Source of the DNA: a virus
Length of the DNA stretch: 50,369 nucleotides
Virus record (IMG/VR): IMGVR_UViG_3300031576_000066
Location: 1 to 50,369 of that record
Direction: 5' to 3' (one strand)
Part shown: piece after piece, positions 1 through 8,218 of the stretch
Layout: each line of letters begins with the position of its first letter
Position numbering within the stretch: position 1 is the first letter of the stretch
Translations under genes and position numbers: made by a program
The notes under the pieces: generated by a model
Database searches by the model: none
Seen by the model: the letters and a program-made list of their open reading frames with translations, nothing else
What the model was told of the DNA's origin: nothing

Positions 1-1
1 C

Positions 2-385
2 TGGGACCAGATAACCGAAGTCCAGGCACAGTTTGAGGCCTTCGTCGATCGGCGCGTCTTCAGCGCCATCCCCGAGCCTGTCTCCTTCAGGCCCGTAGAC
101 ATTGACCTTGAGTCGCGCGCCAAGGCGATGCTGCTCGTGTTCATGGGCGTTCAGAAGCAGGACTATGACGCCGCGGTTGAGGCGATTATGCCCAAGGCCA
201 AGGTGGACGCCGCTTACCTGGCACACCGCTCAGACTATGACGCTTGGGCCTCCGCGCTCCGCCGAACCCGCGACGAACTCGAAATATCCAACGTGCCCAC
301 CGCCGTAGCGGAAATGGCGCGCCTGGCCATGCAACGGCTGGACCAGCTCAACGCCGAACGCGAGGCCCAGCAGGTGGCTGAGTAA
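2..385 (+). CDS. Hypothetical protein, 5' end cut by window edge
   Basis: The reading frame is open from the second base of the window to a TAA, so the gene begins outside the window; an internal ATG at 128 would give only 85 residues. The visible 127 residues are acidic and helical-looking, with no motif I recognise. The next gene's ATG overlaps the TAA, so it is the first visible member of the packaging operon. No function can be assigned. Confidence 0.6.
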   Translation, partial: WDQITEVQAQFEAFVDRRVFSAIPEPVSFRPVDIDLESRAKAMLLVFMGVQKQDYDAAVEAIMPKAKVDAAYLAHRSDYDAWASALRRTRDELEISNVPTAVAEMARLAMQRLDQLNAEREAQQVAE

Positions 386-537
386 TGTTGGACGCGCTGG
401 CCGTCGGCTGGGTGGTCGTCGCCGTGTTCGTGTATCAGACCGAACCGGCGTTCACGTCCATGCTGCTCTTTTTGGCCGCACTGACATTGCAAGTACAGGG
501 TGCATCAACCGACCGCCCTAAAGGATCGAAAAAGTGA
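385..537 (+). CDS. Small predicted membrane protein (50 aa)
   Basis: Its ATG overlaps the TAA of the upstream gene, a common sign of translational coupling. The product has two short hydrophobic stretches, about residues 4-17 and 26-36, and a basic tail ending in GSKK, so it could be a small inner-membrane protein with one or two spans. The following GTG gene overlaps its TGA. Function unknown; it rests on overlap arrangement and composition only. Confidence 0.5.
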   Translation: MLDALAVGWVVVAVFVYQTEPAFTSMLLFLAALTLQVQGASTDRPKGSKK

Positions 538-671
538 CGACCGAAAGACCGCGCAAGACAACCCGTAAGGGTGTCAAGCCCAGCCCGCGCAAAACGCCAG
601 TCCCCGGCTCAGGGAGAGGACGCCCAGCGCAGGGCTGGAATGCAGAGACGCGAACATGGCAAAGAAGCTAG
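534..671 (+). CDS. Small Arg/Lys/Pro-rich protein (45 aa)
   Basis: GTG start overlapping the previous TGA (GTGA), and its tail overlaps the start of the terminase small subunit gene in another frame. The product is strongly basic and proline-rich, rich in K, R, P and G, with no recognisable domain. The tight overlaps on both sides suit a phage microgene, but with no homology evidence it could be a chance frame. Confidence 0.35.
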   Translation: MTTERPRKTTRKGVKPSPRKTPVPGSGRGRPAQGWNAETRTWQRS

Positions 672-1219
672 AAACCAACCTCCTCTCACAGGTGGGGCAG
701 TTAGAGGGGGCTAATCCGGCCCTCGCCAAAGCCGGCCCAAAGAAGGGAGTCAAGAGCAAATCTTGGGACGAAGACCCCCAAATCCTTGCCCGCCTTGAGT
801 CCGTTGCTCAGATGATGCTCCGCCACGCTCGCCTGTGGCAGATTGCCGGAGTCTTCGGCTACGCCATCTCGACCGCCCGCAAGGACCGCGAGCGCGTCAA
901 AGAACTCTGGGCGCGTGAAGCCGCCGGCGCTGTAAACGCGCACCGCCAGCAAAGCATCGCCCAATTCCGTCACGTCCAGCAGGCGGCTTGGGCGGAGTGG
1001 GACAAGCACAAAGACCCGCAACTCCTGCGCATCGTCGGCGACCGCGAGCGCGACATCGTAGCTCTGCAAGGCACAGAGAGGCCGGTAGCCCAAGACATCA
1101 ACCTACACACTGACAATGACCGACCGCTTGAACACCTTTCCGACGCGGAACTCGCGGCACTCGAAGGCACGACGCCGGGACCTAAAGGCCGCAATAAAAA
1201 AGGAGATGATCAGGCGTGA
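656..1219 (+). CDS. terS: Putative terminase small subunit
   Basis: 187 residues directly upstream of, and overlapping, the terminase large subunit gene, the usual place for the DNA-recognition subunit of the packaging motor. Residues about 45-85 (ARLESVAQMMLRHARLWQIA and onward) could form a helix-turn-helix, followed by charged helices suited to oligomerisation and a Gly/Lys-rich tail. The upstream Shine-Dalgarno is weak, so the exact start is uncertain. The call depends mostly on position, size and predicted helicity; TerS proteins diverge fast, so lack of a clear motif is normal. Confidence 0.6.
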   Translation: MAKKLETNLLSQVGQLEGANPALAKAGPKKGVKSKSWDEDPQILARLESVAQMMLRHARLWQIAGVFGYAISTARKDRERVKELWAREAAGAVNAHRQQSIAQFRHVQQAAWAEWDKHKDPQLLRIVGDRERDIVALQGTERPVAQDINLHTDNDRPLEHLSDAELAALEGTTPGPKGRNKKGDDQA

Positions 1220-2672
1220 GTGGGCACGCCGCAAGCTCATCCGCTTCTGCCAGTTCTGCGATCCTTTATACGACGACGCCGACCACCTAAAGCTACTCGC
1301 GGACAAACTCCACGAGGTTGAGCGGTATGTAGAGTCGGGCGGGGCCGAGGGCATTGGGCGGCTGATCGTCAACATGCCGCCCAGGCATGGCAAGTCTGAA
1401 ACCGGCTCGAAGCGCTGGCCGGCCTTCTTGCTGGGGCGGCATCCGAAGTGGCATATCGGACTCATCGCCTACAACGATGGGTTTGCCGGTGACTTCAGCC
1501 GGGCCAACCGGGAACTCATCGCCAATAGTGATGAGTACCGGTTGCTCTTTCCCAAAATAAAACTGCACCCGGCCTCGCAAGCAGTGGAGAGATGGGCGCT
1601 CGCCGGCGGCGACCTGGACGATCCCAGTGTGGTCGCCACCGGCATAGGCGGCGCGCTGACCGGTCGCGGCTTCGAGATCATCATCATTGACGACCCGGTG
1701 AAGAACCGGGCCGAGGCCGAGTCGCCGACCTACCGCAAGAACCTGCACGACGCCTACAAGGGCACCATCCGCACGCGGCTGGAACCGGGCGGCGCAATCG
1801 TCATCATCTGCACCCGCTGGCACGAGGACGACCTGCCAGGTTGGCTGTTGGAGCAGGAGAGTCTGGGCGACGGCGAGCACTTCGAGACGATCAACATCCC
1901 GGCCCTCGCTGAGCCGGGCGACATGATGGGCCGCAAGCTGGGTGAGGCGCTATGGACCAAGCGCTTCGGGCGCAAGGACCTGCTCCTCACCAAAATGGCG
2001 CTCGGCTCGTATGAGTGGGAGGCGCAATACCAGGGCCATCCCAAGCCGCCTGAAGGTGGCAAGATACGGCGCGAATGGTTCCAGGTCATCGACGCCGACG
2101 AGATGCCGGCGCGCTTCAAGCCTGGACCGGACGGTGAGCCGCCTGCTGAGCGTTTGCAGTGGTACAGGTATTGGGACCTGGCGGCGACCGCCAAGACCAC
2201 CAGCAATCACACCGCGGCGGCGCGGGTTGCGTTTGACAGTGACGGCTATCTCTACATCGCTGACATGGTGCGCGGGCGCTGGGAGTGGCCGGAGCAAAAG
2301 AAGCAAATCAAGGCAACGATGAAGTCAGAGAAAGCGCTCGGCGTCAAGCACGGAGTAGAGTCAGCGCTTCACGGCACCTCGGCGGTCCAAGAGTTTATGA
2401 CCGACAAGGAACTCCACAACGTTGCTTTTGAAGGTGTGGACGTTCACGTAGACAAGCTCACCCGCGCTCTGCCGTGGATAGGCAGAGCAGAAGCCGGAAA
2501 AGTCATCCTGATCGCCGGCGTGTGGGTGGGTGCTTTTCTGGACGAGGCCGCGAACTTCACCGGCCACAACGATAAAGACGACGACCAGATCGACACGATT
2601 AGCGGAGGCGTGGCGATGTCTGAGCAAAAGCCAAAGAAACTCCGCAAGTCATCTAACCCGTTCTACGGGTAG
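1206..2672 (+). CDS. terL: Terminase large subunit (packaging ATPase/nuclease)
   Basis: ATP-driven DNA packaging motor and headful or site nuclease. The ATPase Walker A variant PPRHGKSE lies near residues 57-65 and Walker B IIIIDDP near 158-164. The C-terminal RNase H-like nuclease domain starts with YWDLAAT near 321 and keeps the late acidic cluster DDDQID near 457, so both activities look intact. At 488 aa it has normal family length. I chose the ATG at 1206, which overlaps the terS end by 14 bases and follows an AGGAG; an in-frame ATG at 1116 would add 30 residues and overlap terS by 104 bases. Confidence 0.95.
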   Translation: MIRREWARRKLIRFCQFCDPLYDDADHLKLLADKLHEVERYVESGGAEGIGRLIVNMPPRHGKSETGSKRWPAFLLGRHPKWHIGLIAYNDGFAGDFSRANRELIANSDEYRLLFPKIKLHPASQAVERWALAGGDLDDPSVVATGIGGALTGRGFEIIIIDDPVKNRAEAESPTYRKNLHDAYKGTIRTRLEPGGAIVIICTRWHEDDLPGWLLEQESLGDGEHFETINIPALAEPGDMMGRKLGEALWTKRFGRKDLLLTKMALGSYEWEAQYQGHPKPPEGGKIRREWFQVIDADEMPARFKPGPDGEPPAERLQWYRYWDLAATAKTTSNHTAAARVAFDSDGYLYIADMVRGRWEWPEQKKQIKATMKSEKALGVKHGVESALHGTSAVQEFMTDKELHNVAFEGVDVHVDKLTRALPWIGRAEAGKVILIAGVWVGAFLDEAANFTGHNDKDDDQIDTISGGVAMSEQKPKKLRKSSNPFYG

Positions 2673-2680
2673 GAGGCCAC

Positions 2681-4252
2681 ATGCTATCTGCATCCGACAC
2701 TTCAAACCCAACGCCTGCACCCGCAGTCGCTCAAGGTCTTTTCGCCATCCTCAACGCGCGCATCGACGATCCCGACTTCCAAAAGGAACGCAAAGACCGC
2801 GCGGCCATGATCAAAGCCGCCCAGGATTACTATGATGGCCTGCACCCGCAGTCGCTCAAGGTACGCCCAAACGACAAAGACCCGAATGTAATCATCAACC
2901 TGTGCCGGCGGATCATCAATAACTCCGTGGCCTGGCTGTTCGGGGATGTGGAAAGCGGCGAGATTATAAAGATGGAACTCGAAGAGGGTGAGCGGCAGGA
3001 GCAGAAGGCCAACCCCGCCGAAGAGTCCAATGCGCCAGACGAACCGCCCGCCGAGTCAACTGAGCCAGAGATCGACCCTGGCGAGGAATGGCTCAAACAG
3101 GTCTGGGAGGCCAACGGCGGCGCACTCCTTCTACAGAAGCTCGGGCGGCGCGGGAGCATCAGCGGACACGGCTTTATGAAAGTCCTGCCCGCGACCGACC
3201 TGAGCAATGATCTGGGTGTGCCGCGTTTGGTGCTGCTCAAAAGCGCTATGGTCAGCGTACTGACCAAAGAGGACGACTCGGACACTGCCGAGGCTTTCGT
3301 GATTGAGTGGACAGAGAAGCGCATGGTGGGCGCGAGCAACCGCTTGCGCGACGTGAGAGTCCGCCAGATCATCACCCAGATCGGCGTTCAATGGGTGATA
3401 GCCCAATTCGCTGACACCGGGCGCGGGCGAGATAAGTGGCAGATTGAGTCAGGGCCAGAACTCTGGCCCTATAGCTGGTGCCCCATCGTGGACTGGCAGA
3501 ACCTTCCCAACGATGACTCGTACTATGGCCTCAGCGACTTGGAGGACTTGCCCACGATCAACAACGCGATCAACTTCACGGTGAGCAATGTCAACCGCAT
3601 CCTGTTCCTCCATGGCCACCCGCGCACGGTGGGCACCGGCTTTGAGGCCAGTGAAGTTCAAGACACCGCGATTGATTCCTTCTGGACCATCCCAGACGAA
3701 AAGGCCAAAGTCACCAACCTTGAGATGCAGAGCGACCTCGGCTCGGCCTTCGCCTTCCTGCAATTCCTAACCCAGCAGTTTTCCAACATCGGGCGCGATC
3801 TGGACGTGGCGAGCCTGGCCGACAAGATCGGGCAGATCACCAACTACGGCCTGCACGTGCTGGCCGACGCGGCGCTCAAGAAGCTGGGCGAGAAGCGCCT
3901 CAACTACGGGCGCGCCATCATCCAGATCAACCGTATCTTTCTGGAACTCGGCGGCTTCCCGGTCCAAGACACCAAGCTGCATTGGCAGCATCCGCTGCCC
4001 GAGGACGCTCTCGAAGAGGTCAAACGCCTGAAGGACGAGCGCGAGATGGGGATCGTGTCCAAGGAAAGCGCTGCCGAGGAGCGGGGCCGCAACTGGCAGA
4101 CTGAGAAGGACCGCATCGAAAGCGAACAGGCTAACGATGGAAATGCAGGTGAGATGATGCTCAGGGCCTTCGAGCGCGGCGCCGGCGCCCAGCCCTTCCG
4201 GCCCAACCCGGCACTGAGACAACCAGCGGCACCGCCGCAGAATGGAGCCTGA
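2681..4252 (+). CDS. Portal protein
   Basis: The 523-residue product lies directly after the terminase and has the size and layout of SPP1-type portals, which form the dodecameric DNA gate at one capsid vertex and dock the terminase and connector. The N-terminal part includes IINLCRRIINNSVAWLFGD, typical of the family wing region; an acidic, low-complexity Glu/Pro insert follows near residues 100-135; the C-terminal half has long charged helices (crown and stem). AGGAGG seven bases before the ATG supports the start. A minor-head gene follows a few genes downstream, as expected. Confidence 0.92.
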   Translation: MLSASDTSNPTPAPAVAQGLFAILNARIDDPDFQKERKDRAAMIKAAQDYYDGLHPQSLKVRPNDKDPNVIINLCRRIINNSVAWLFGDVESGEIIKMELEEGERQEQKANPAEESNAPDEPPAESTEPEIDPGEEWLKQVWEANGGALLLQKLGRRGSISGHGFMKVLPATDLSNDLGVPRLVLLKSAMVSVLTKEDDSDTAEAFVIEWTEKRMVGASNRLRDVRVRQIITQIGVQWVIAQFADTGRGRDKWQIESGPELWPYSWCPIVDWQNLPNDDSYYGLSDLEDLPTINNAINFTVSNVNRILFLHGHPRTVGTGFEASEVQDTAIDSFWTIPDEKAKVTNLEMQSDLGSAFAFLQFLTQQFSNIGRDLDVASLADKIGQITNYGLHVLADAALKKLGEKRLNYGRAIIQINRIFLELGGFPVQDTKLHWQHPLPEDALEEVKRLKDEREMGIVSKESAAEERGRNWQTEKDRIESEQANDGNAGEMMLRAFERGAGAQPFRPNPALRQPAAPPQNGA

Positions 4253-4253
4253 G

Positions 4254-4754
4254 ATGCCAACGCCTGACAAACTCGATCAAATCAACCAGCTCACACAGCC
4301 CAAGAGCTACGACTCCACCCAAGACATCCTTGAGCACAAACAGCGTGTGACCAAGTTTATCGGTGCCTTCGCGCTGGAGCTACTGCAACGCGCCCGCGAC
4401 CACGATAACTCGAAACTGCGCGAGCCAGAGAAAGCCGTCTTTGACGAGTACACATGGCGGCTGAAAAACACAGAGTTTGGCAGTGAGCAGTATAAGGCCC
4501 ATCTCGCTGGCATGGCTGATGGCCTGAAGCACCACTACGCCGCAAACCGCCACCACCCAGAACATTGGGATAACGGCATCGCGGGCATGACGCTCACCGA
4601 CCTGGTTGAGATGTTCTGCGACTGGCTGGCGGCGGCGGAGGGGCAGGGCAAGCCGGTTGACCTGGCCTACCTGTTCGAGCGCTTTCATATTGATGAACAG
4701 CTCAGGGCTATCTTCGCCAACACGCTCGCCACGCCCGATCCGCGCGCCAAGTAG
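4254..4754 (+). CDS. DUF5662-like phage protein
   Basis: About 166 residues with a His-rich core, HHYAANRHHPEHWDN, followed by a helix bearing LTDLVEMFCDWLAA; this pattern matches the DUF5662 family of small phage proteins, whose biochemical role is not known to me. The clustered His, Asp and Glu could bind metal, which is inference. The chosen ATG follows GGAG at a good distance and sits one base after the portal TGA; an ATG 12 bases earlier is possible. Confidence 0.75.
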   Translation: MPTPDKLDQINQLTQPKSYDSTQDILEHKQRVTKFIGAFALELLQRARDHDNSKLREPEKAVFDEYTWRLKNTEFGSEQYKAHLAGMADGLKHHYAANRHHPEHWDNGIAGMTLTDLVEMFCDWLAAAEGQGKPVDLAYLFERFHIDEQLRAIFANTLATPDPRAK

Positions 4755-4766
4755 AAAGGACTCGCA

Positions 4767-5408
4767 ATGTTGATCTATGTGGCCGGCCCTTACCGAGGCA
4801 ACGTTGATAAGAATGTCCAGGCGGCTCGTGACTGCGCTATCGCGCTATGGGGTGCTGGCCATGCGGTCATCTGCCCGCACGCCAACACCTATCGCATGGA
4901 TGAGGGGACTGGCATCACCTCCGATGACCTCATAAAAGGTGATCTGAACATGCTCGCCCGCTGTGACGCGATTATGATGCTGCCCGGTTGGGAAGACAGC
5001 GAAGGCGCGACGATTGAGCTAAAGCACGCTGATGCTCTGGGCATTCCGATCTACGTCTACGCTGGCCCTGAGTTTTGCCCGGACCTGCACCCCACCGAAG
5101 TGCGCTCACCCATCCAAGCCCGCGCCTTCCTTGAGACGGTAATGAGGATGTACCGCGTTCACCTTCAAAAGAACGCGGACTACTCACCCGCCAACATCCT
5201 GGGGACTGGCGAAGTGGGAGTCGTCACGCGCCTGTGGGATAAGGTCGCGCGGCTGATGAATCTAACCGGCTTCCGCATGACGATCTCGGCGTCAGAGTTT
5301 TCCGCGCCGCGCACGCCGAACAACGAGTCCATCGATGACACCTACATGGACGCATCGGTTTATTCCATCATCGGCCTTTTGCTCCGGCGCGGGCAGTGGG
5401 GAGTCTGA
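4767..5408 (+). CDS. Nucleotide-metabolism fusion: DUF4406 plus DUF1599-like domain
   Basis: Two domains in 213 residues. Residues 1-105 start LIYVAGPYRG and carry ICPHANT and MLPGWEDSEGATIE, as in DUF4406, related to nucleoside 2-deoxyribosyltransferases that swap or cleave nucleobases. Residues 120-213 resemble DUF1599 (nucleotide modification associated domain 1), with KNADYSPAN, RLWDKVARLMNL and SIDDTYMDASVYSI. Such domains occur in phages with altered nucleotide pools or modified DNA, so a role in nucleotide supply or base modification is inferred. AAAGGA precedes the ATG. It sits among head genes rather than replication genes. Confidence 0.75.
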   Translation: MLIYVAGPYRGNVDKNVQAARDCAIALWGAGHAVICPHANTYRMDEGTGITSDDLIKGDLNMLARCDAIMMLPGWEDSEGATIELKHADALGIPIYVYAGPEFCPDLHPTEVRSPIQARAFLETVMRMYRVHLQKNADYSPANILGTGEVGVVTRLWDKVARLMNLTGFRMTISASEFSAPRTPNNESIDDTYMDASVYSIIGLLLRRGQWGV

Positions 5409-5409
5409 G

Positions 5410-5745
5410 ATGACAGCCAAGATCACCACACCCACCGACCTGATCGCGCCGCGCATCGTCTCGCTGAAGGAATTGCGCGATAAACTTCTGCCGAAGGTGG
5501 GGGGATGGAGTTGGGCTGAGGATGCGCTCGTGGACCTGTGGAAACTCGGCTCGCCCGATCCCCAGCATAGCATGTGCCCGCAGGTGGCCGAGAAAAGCGG
5601 CCCACCTTGCCCCATGCGCGAATGCCCGCACGTCAAGCGCCTGCTCATGCCCAGGCAGTTTCAGCAATGGTGGTCCGAAGTCCAGCAGCGCCAGGGCTGG
5701 GAGATGACAGCCGCACAGGCGCTCACCAAGAAGAGGCCAAAATGA
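5410..5745 (+). CDS. Hypothetical Cys-containing protein
   Basis: 111 residues starting one base after the TGA of the previous gene. A central segment has CPQVAEKSGPPCPMRECPH, with three Cys and a His that could form a small metal site, followed by a Trp/Gln-rich helix. It is not a family I can name. The next gene's ATG overlaps its TGA, so the three genes from 4767 are translationally linked. Longer in-frame ATGs exist upstream but would overlap the preceding gene. Confidence 0.6.
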   Translation: MTAKITTPTDLIAPRIVSLKELRDKLLPKVGGWSWAEDALVDLWKLGSPDPQHSMCPQVAEKSGPPCPMRECPHVKRLLMPRQFQQWWSEVQQRQGWEMTAAQALTKKRPK

Positions 5746-6173
5746 AAGTCACCGTCAAGGGCGAAACAACCAATGAACCGTTGAATGAATCGTTTTCAGT
5801 CTGGGCGGGCGACGAGATCAAGATAACTACTGAGTCGGGCCAGTGGTTTACTCTCGACCTTGAGCCAGACATCTGGTTTGAGCACTTTTACCTTTTGCTA
5901 GCCAGAGCCAAAACATGGCGCGAGCGCTGGCATAGCGTCTCTCTTATTCTCAGTCGGGAGGAAACTATGGTGGAGACGACGCTCATTGACTGCCCGGTGT
6001 GCGGGCAAAAGGGCCTGCCTTCGGTTCACCTGCCAATGTGTACCGCTTGCGCGAATTTTCAGAGGCTGATTTTGCATACTACCGTTTACCGGATGGAAAC
6101 CATGAGCATGGGTGAACGCCTGAAACTCACATGGAGTCGGGTAGTCTCTTTATTCACCGGAAAGCATGGCTGA
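5742..6173 (+). CDS. Zinc-ribbon-containing hypothetical protein
   Basis: 143 residues; the ATG overlaps the preceding TGA. The first 75 residues look like a small beta domain (KVTVKGETTNE, then DEIKITTESGQWFTLDL). Residues 76-105 carry CPVCGQKG and CTAC, two Cys pairs fit for one zinc. A strong GGAGG lies seven bases before an in-frame ATG at 5967, just ahead of the zinc ribbon, so a shorter 68-residue product may also be made. Function unknown. Confidence 0.6.
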   Translation: MKVTVKGETTNEPLNESFSVWAGDEIKITTESGQWFTLDLEPDIWFEHFYLLLARAKTWRERWHSVSLILSREETMVETTLIDCPVCGQKGLPSVHLPMCTACANFQRLILHTTVYRMETMSMGERLKLTWSRVVSLFTGKHG

Positions 6174-7224
6174 ACAGCCGCCAGTCCTCGAATCCGTCAA
6201 TCACTTTCGCGCCGCGCTTCTGCGCGAGGAGCGGGCTGCTGCCATGCGCTTGGTGCGGGCGTATGGCTCTGCTTACCAGAAGTTGCAGGGTGATATTGCC
6301 GCTCTCGAAGCCACAATCGCCGCCCTGCCTGAACCCACCTGGGGGCAGGTGGAGCGGCTATCGATCTATCGCCAACTCCAAGCGCAGATCGCCGAACAGA
6401 TCAACCGCTACGGCGTCATCGCTGAGAACGAAGTACAGCAGGGCACACTAGACTCCATCGCCCGCGCGCTGGCCGACTCTGAGCAGATGGTCCAGATGTC
6501 GCTGCCAGGCCTGCCGGCGGCCACCGTAAGAGGCCTGCTTGTGCATCTCAACCCTGACGCCGTGCTCACCATGATGGGCTTTTTAGAGTCGGACAGCCCG
6601 CTCTACACCAACCTTCGAACGCTCGGCGACTCAGTCGCTGACTTGGTGGCCGATAAGCTGAGAGAAGGGATCATCCTCGGCTATAACCCGCGCAAAGTTG
6701 CTCGGCTCATCCGGCAGGCGACTGGCCAGGGCCTGAGCTGGAGCCTGAACACCGCGCGCACCGCCAACCTGTGGGCCTATCGGCTGGCCTCACATGCGAA
6801 CTATCAGGCCAACCCGCATGTGATCAAGGGTTGGGTATGGTACGCGGAATTGGGAGACGTAAGGACGTGTTTAAGTTGCATTTCTCAGCATGGCTCTGAG
6901 CACACCCTAGACGAGGTGCTGAACGACCACCATGCAGGGAGGTGTTCTCCGATTCCAAGAACCTTCACCTACGCCGAACTCGGCTTCAATGTGCCAGAGG
7001 AGCCAGCCACCTACCAGCGGGGCGAGGAGTATTTCCGTGGCCTGAGCGCTCAGGAGCAACGCGACCGCATGGGGCACGCGATGTATTCAGCTTGGAAGTC
7101 GGGCGCTATCTCCTTCAGCGATCTCAGCCAGAGCTACACCGATCCGGTGTATGGCGAGATGCTGCGGGAGGCATCGCTAAAAGGGATACTCGGTGAGCGC
7201 GCAACCCAATTCTACAAACGGTAG
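6166..7224 (+). CDS. Minor head / head morphogenesis protein (SPP1 gp7 / Mu F-like)
   Basis: 352 residues. The N-terminal 170 are helical; the C-terminal part carries the family signature with WYAELGDVRTCLSCISQHG, then a His and AGRCSPIP. The two Cys (CLSC), the His residues and the later Cys are the conserved putative metal site. Proteins of this family bind the portal in the procapsid and are packaged in a few copies. The position between portal and scaffold is the standard one. It overlaps the previous gene by eight bases and has only a weak Shine-Dalgarno. Confidence 0.85.
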   Translation: MAEQPPVLESVNHFRAALLREERAAAMRLVRAYGSAYQKLQGDIAALEATIAALPEPTWGQVERLSIYRQLQAQIAEQINRYGVIAENEVQQGTLDSIARALADSEQMVQMSLPGLPAATVRGLLVHLNPDAVLTMMGFLESDSPLYTNLRTLGDSVADLVADKLREGIILGYNPRKVARLIRQATGQGLSWSLNTARTANLWAYRLASHANYQANPHVIKGWVWYAELGDVRTCLSCISQHGSEHTLDEVLNDHHAGRCSPIPRTFTYAELGFNVPEEPATYQRGEEYFRGLSAQEQRDRMGHAMYSAWKSGAISFSDLSQSYTDPVYGEMLREASLKGILGERATQFYKR

Positions 7225-7234
7225 GAAACTGGTC

Positions 7235-7423
7235 ATGGTCGAGGTGTCAACCGCCGAGTGGAACCTGATCCGCCGTTTGCGGCGCTTGACAACTGGCAGA
7301 CATCTCCTTACAATAGATAAATCTCGCGCCGGTGTGGACGCGCTTTCTGTGATGGGCAGTGGGAATGTGGAGCACCTGGAGCAATTGCCTCTGCCTGCGC
7401 CCGAAGCTGGCGCTGAGTGTTGA
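7235..7423 (+). CDS. Small hypothetical protein (62 aa)
   Basis: Starts MVEVSTAEWNLIRRLRRL, a short amphipathic helix rich in Arg, then GRHLLTIDKS. The ATG follows AGGA nine bases upstream; an upstream in-frame GTG at 7193 would overlap the minor head gene. No family recognised. It is the last gene before a non-coding stretch with a tRNA-like element and a terminator, so it likely ends an operon. Confidence 0.5.
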   Translation: MVEVSTAEWNLIRRLRRLTTGRHLLTIDKSRAGVDALSVMGSGNVEHLEQLPLPAPEAGAEC

Positions 7424-7721
7424 GCTATACGAACATTTTTTCATGCAGTAAAGGTCGCCGTCAAGTAGGGCGGCGAGCATCGCAGGCTAGGCGCGCAAGT
7501 GTCTGGCACGGCGAGCCGGAGCAAAGTCAGTAAGTGTAACCGGCGGCAGGTGAGATATTTTGAATAGACGAGAGGCGGCGGGTAACAGGTCCTAATCCCA
7601 CTCAAACCGTAAATTCGGACACAGCCGCCGGTTCGACTCCGGGCCGTCTCGTCTGGCTAACAACTGAATATCGTGGCGCGTAACAGCGCAACGGACCCCA
7701 GAAACTCTAACAGGAGACACA
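7424..7721 (+). other. Non-coding stretch before an intrinsic terminator
   Basis: About 300 bases without a convincing gene between two head genes. It contains short GC-rich inverted repeats (for example CGCC...GGCG near 7457-7480), then the tRNA-like element at 7572-7651, then about 70 unstructured bases leading into the terminator. The simplest reading is a transcribed leader or structured RNA; I see no clear sigma70 promoter. Confidence 0.4.
7572..7651 (+). ncRNA. tRNA-like element, no clear anticodon arm
   Basis: Positions 7572-7578 (GAGGCGG) pair with 7644-7650 (CCGTCTC) over seven bases with one G-U. Directly before the 3' strand sits a T-arm: GCCGG, the canonical loop TTCGACT, then CCGGG (one G-G mismatch). 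A D-loop-like AACAGGTCCTA lies after the 5' strand. The middle, about 35 bases, gives no 5-bp stem with a 7-base anticodon loop, so it is not a normal tRNA. It could be a decayed tRNA, a tRNA mimic, or an attachment-site remnant. Confidence 0.4.
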
Positions 7722-7758
7722 CAGGGCCACCGACTTTGATCGGTGGCCCTGTTTTTTT
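7722..7758 (+). terminator. Strong rho-independent terminator
   Basis: A perfect 12-bp stem, CAGGGCCACCGA with TCGGTGGCCCTG, closes a 6-base loop and is followed by seven T. It should end + strand transcription from the packaging genes. The next start codon lies only four bases after the T run, so the downstream genes need read-through or their own start signal. Confidence 0.9.
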
Positions 7759-7762
7759 GTTT

Positions 7763-8218
7763 ATGGACAGCGTACAGCGCAGGCAAGTAGCCGAGGCCTT
7801 CACCAGAACCATCAACCTGAGCGCGGATCGTGTGCTCGAAGTCTCGGACCAAATCCAGGATCGCGCCAATGCGCGGCCTGATCTCACCGTGCTCTGCAAG
7901 TTTGATCGAAGTATGCAGGTGAGACGGCTCAAGAACATCTCGCCGCGCAACTGGAATCCAAGCGACTGGAACAACGCCAGCGCCATCCTTGACCAGATCG
8001 CGGCCTTGAAAACCAGCACGCGCCAAGTCGAGAACATTCTCGCCCTCGCCGTGTTGGGGGTTGAGTCGGATGGACTCAAGGACGCTCTCAAATTCCTGAG
8101 CGAAGCCTATGCAGAGCCTGAACTCGTTGAAATTGCGGCGCCCGTCGCCGCTCCAAAACCTACGCTACCTGAGCGGCAATCAGGGAAGGGAAACAATTCA
8201 AATGGCAGACGCAACTGA
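7763..8218 (+). CDS. Hypothetical protein upstream of scaffold
   Basis: 151 residues, with helices such as DSVQRRQVAEAFTRTINLSA and LDQIAALKTSTRQVENILALA; the C-terminus is Pro/Ala and Asn/Gly-rich. No family recognised. The ATG comes right after the terminator T run with no Shine-Dalgarno; the longer frame from 7673 would put the terminator inside the gene, so I reject it. It overlaps the scaffold gene by 17 bases, pointing to a head-assembly role by context only. Confidence 0.5.
   Translation: MDSVQRRQVAEAFTRTINLSADRVLEVSDQIQDRANARPDLTVLCKFDRSMQVRRLKNISPRNWNPSDWNNASAILDQIAALKTSTRQVENILALAVLGVESDGLKDALKFLSEAYAEPELVEIAAPVAAPKPTLPERQSGKGNNSNGRRN

Noticed and set aside
1116-1205. Longer terminase large subunit start
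   Set aside because: It would overlap terS by 104 bases; the extra 30 residues are basic and unlike terminase starts.
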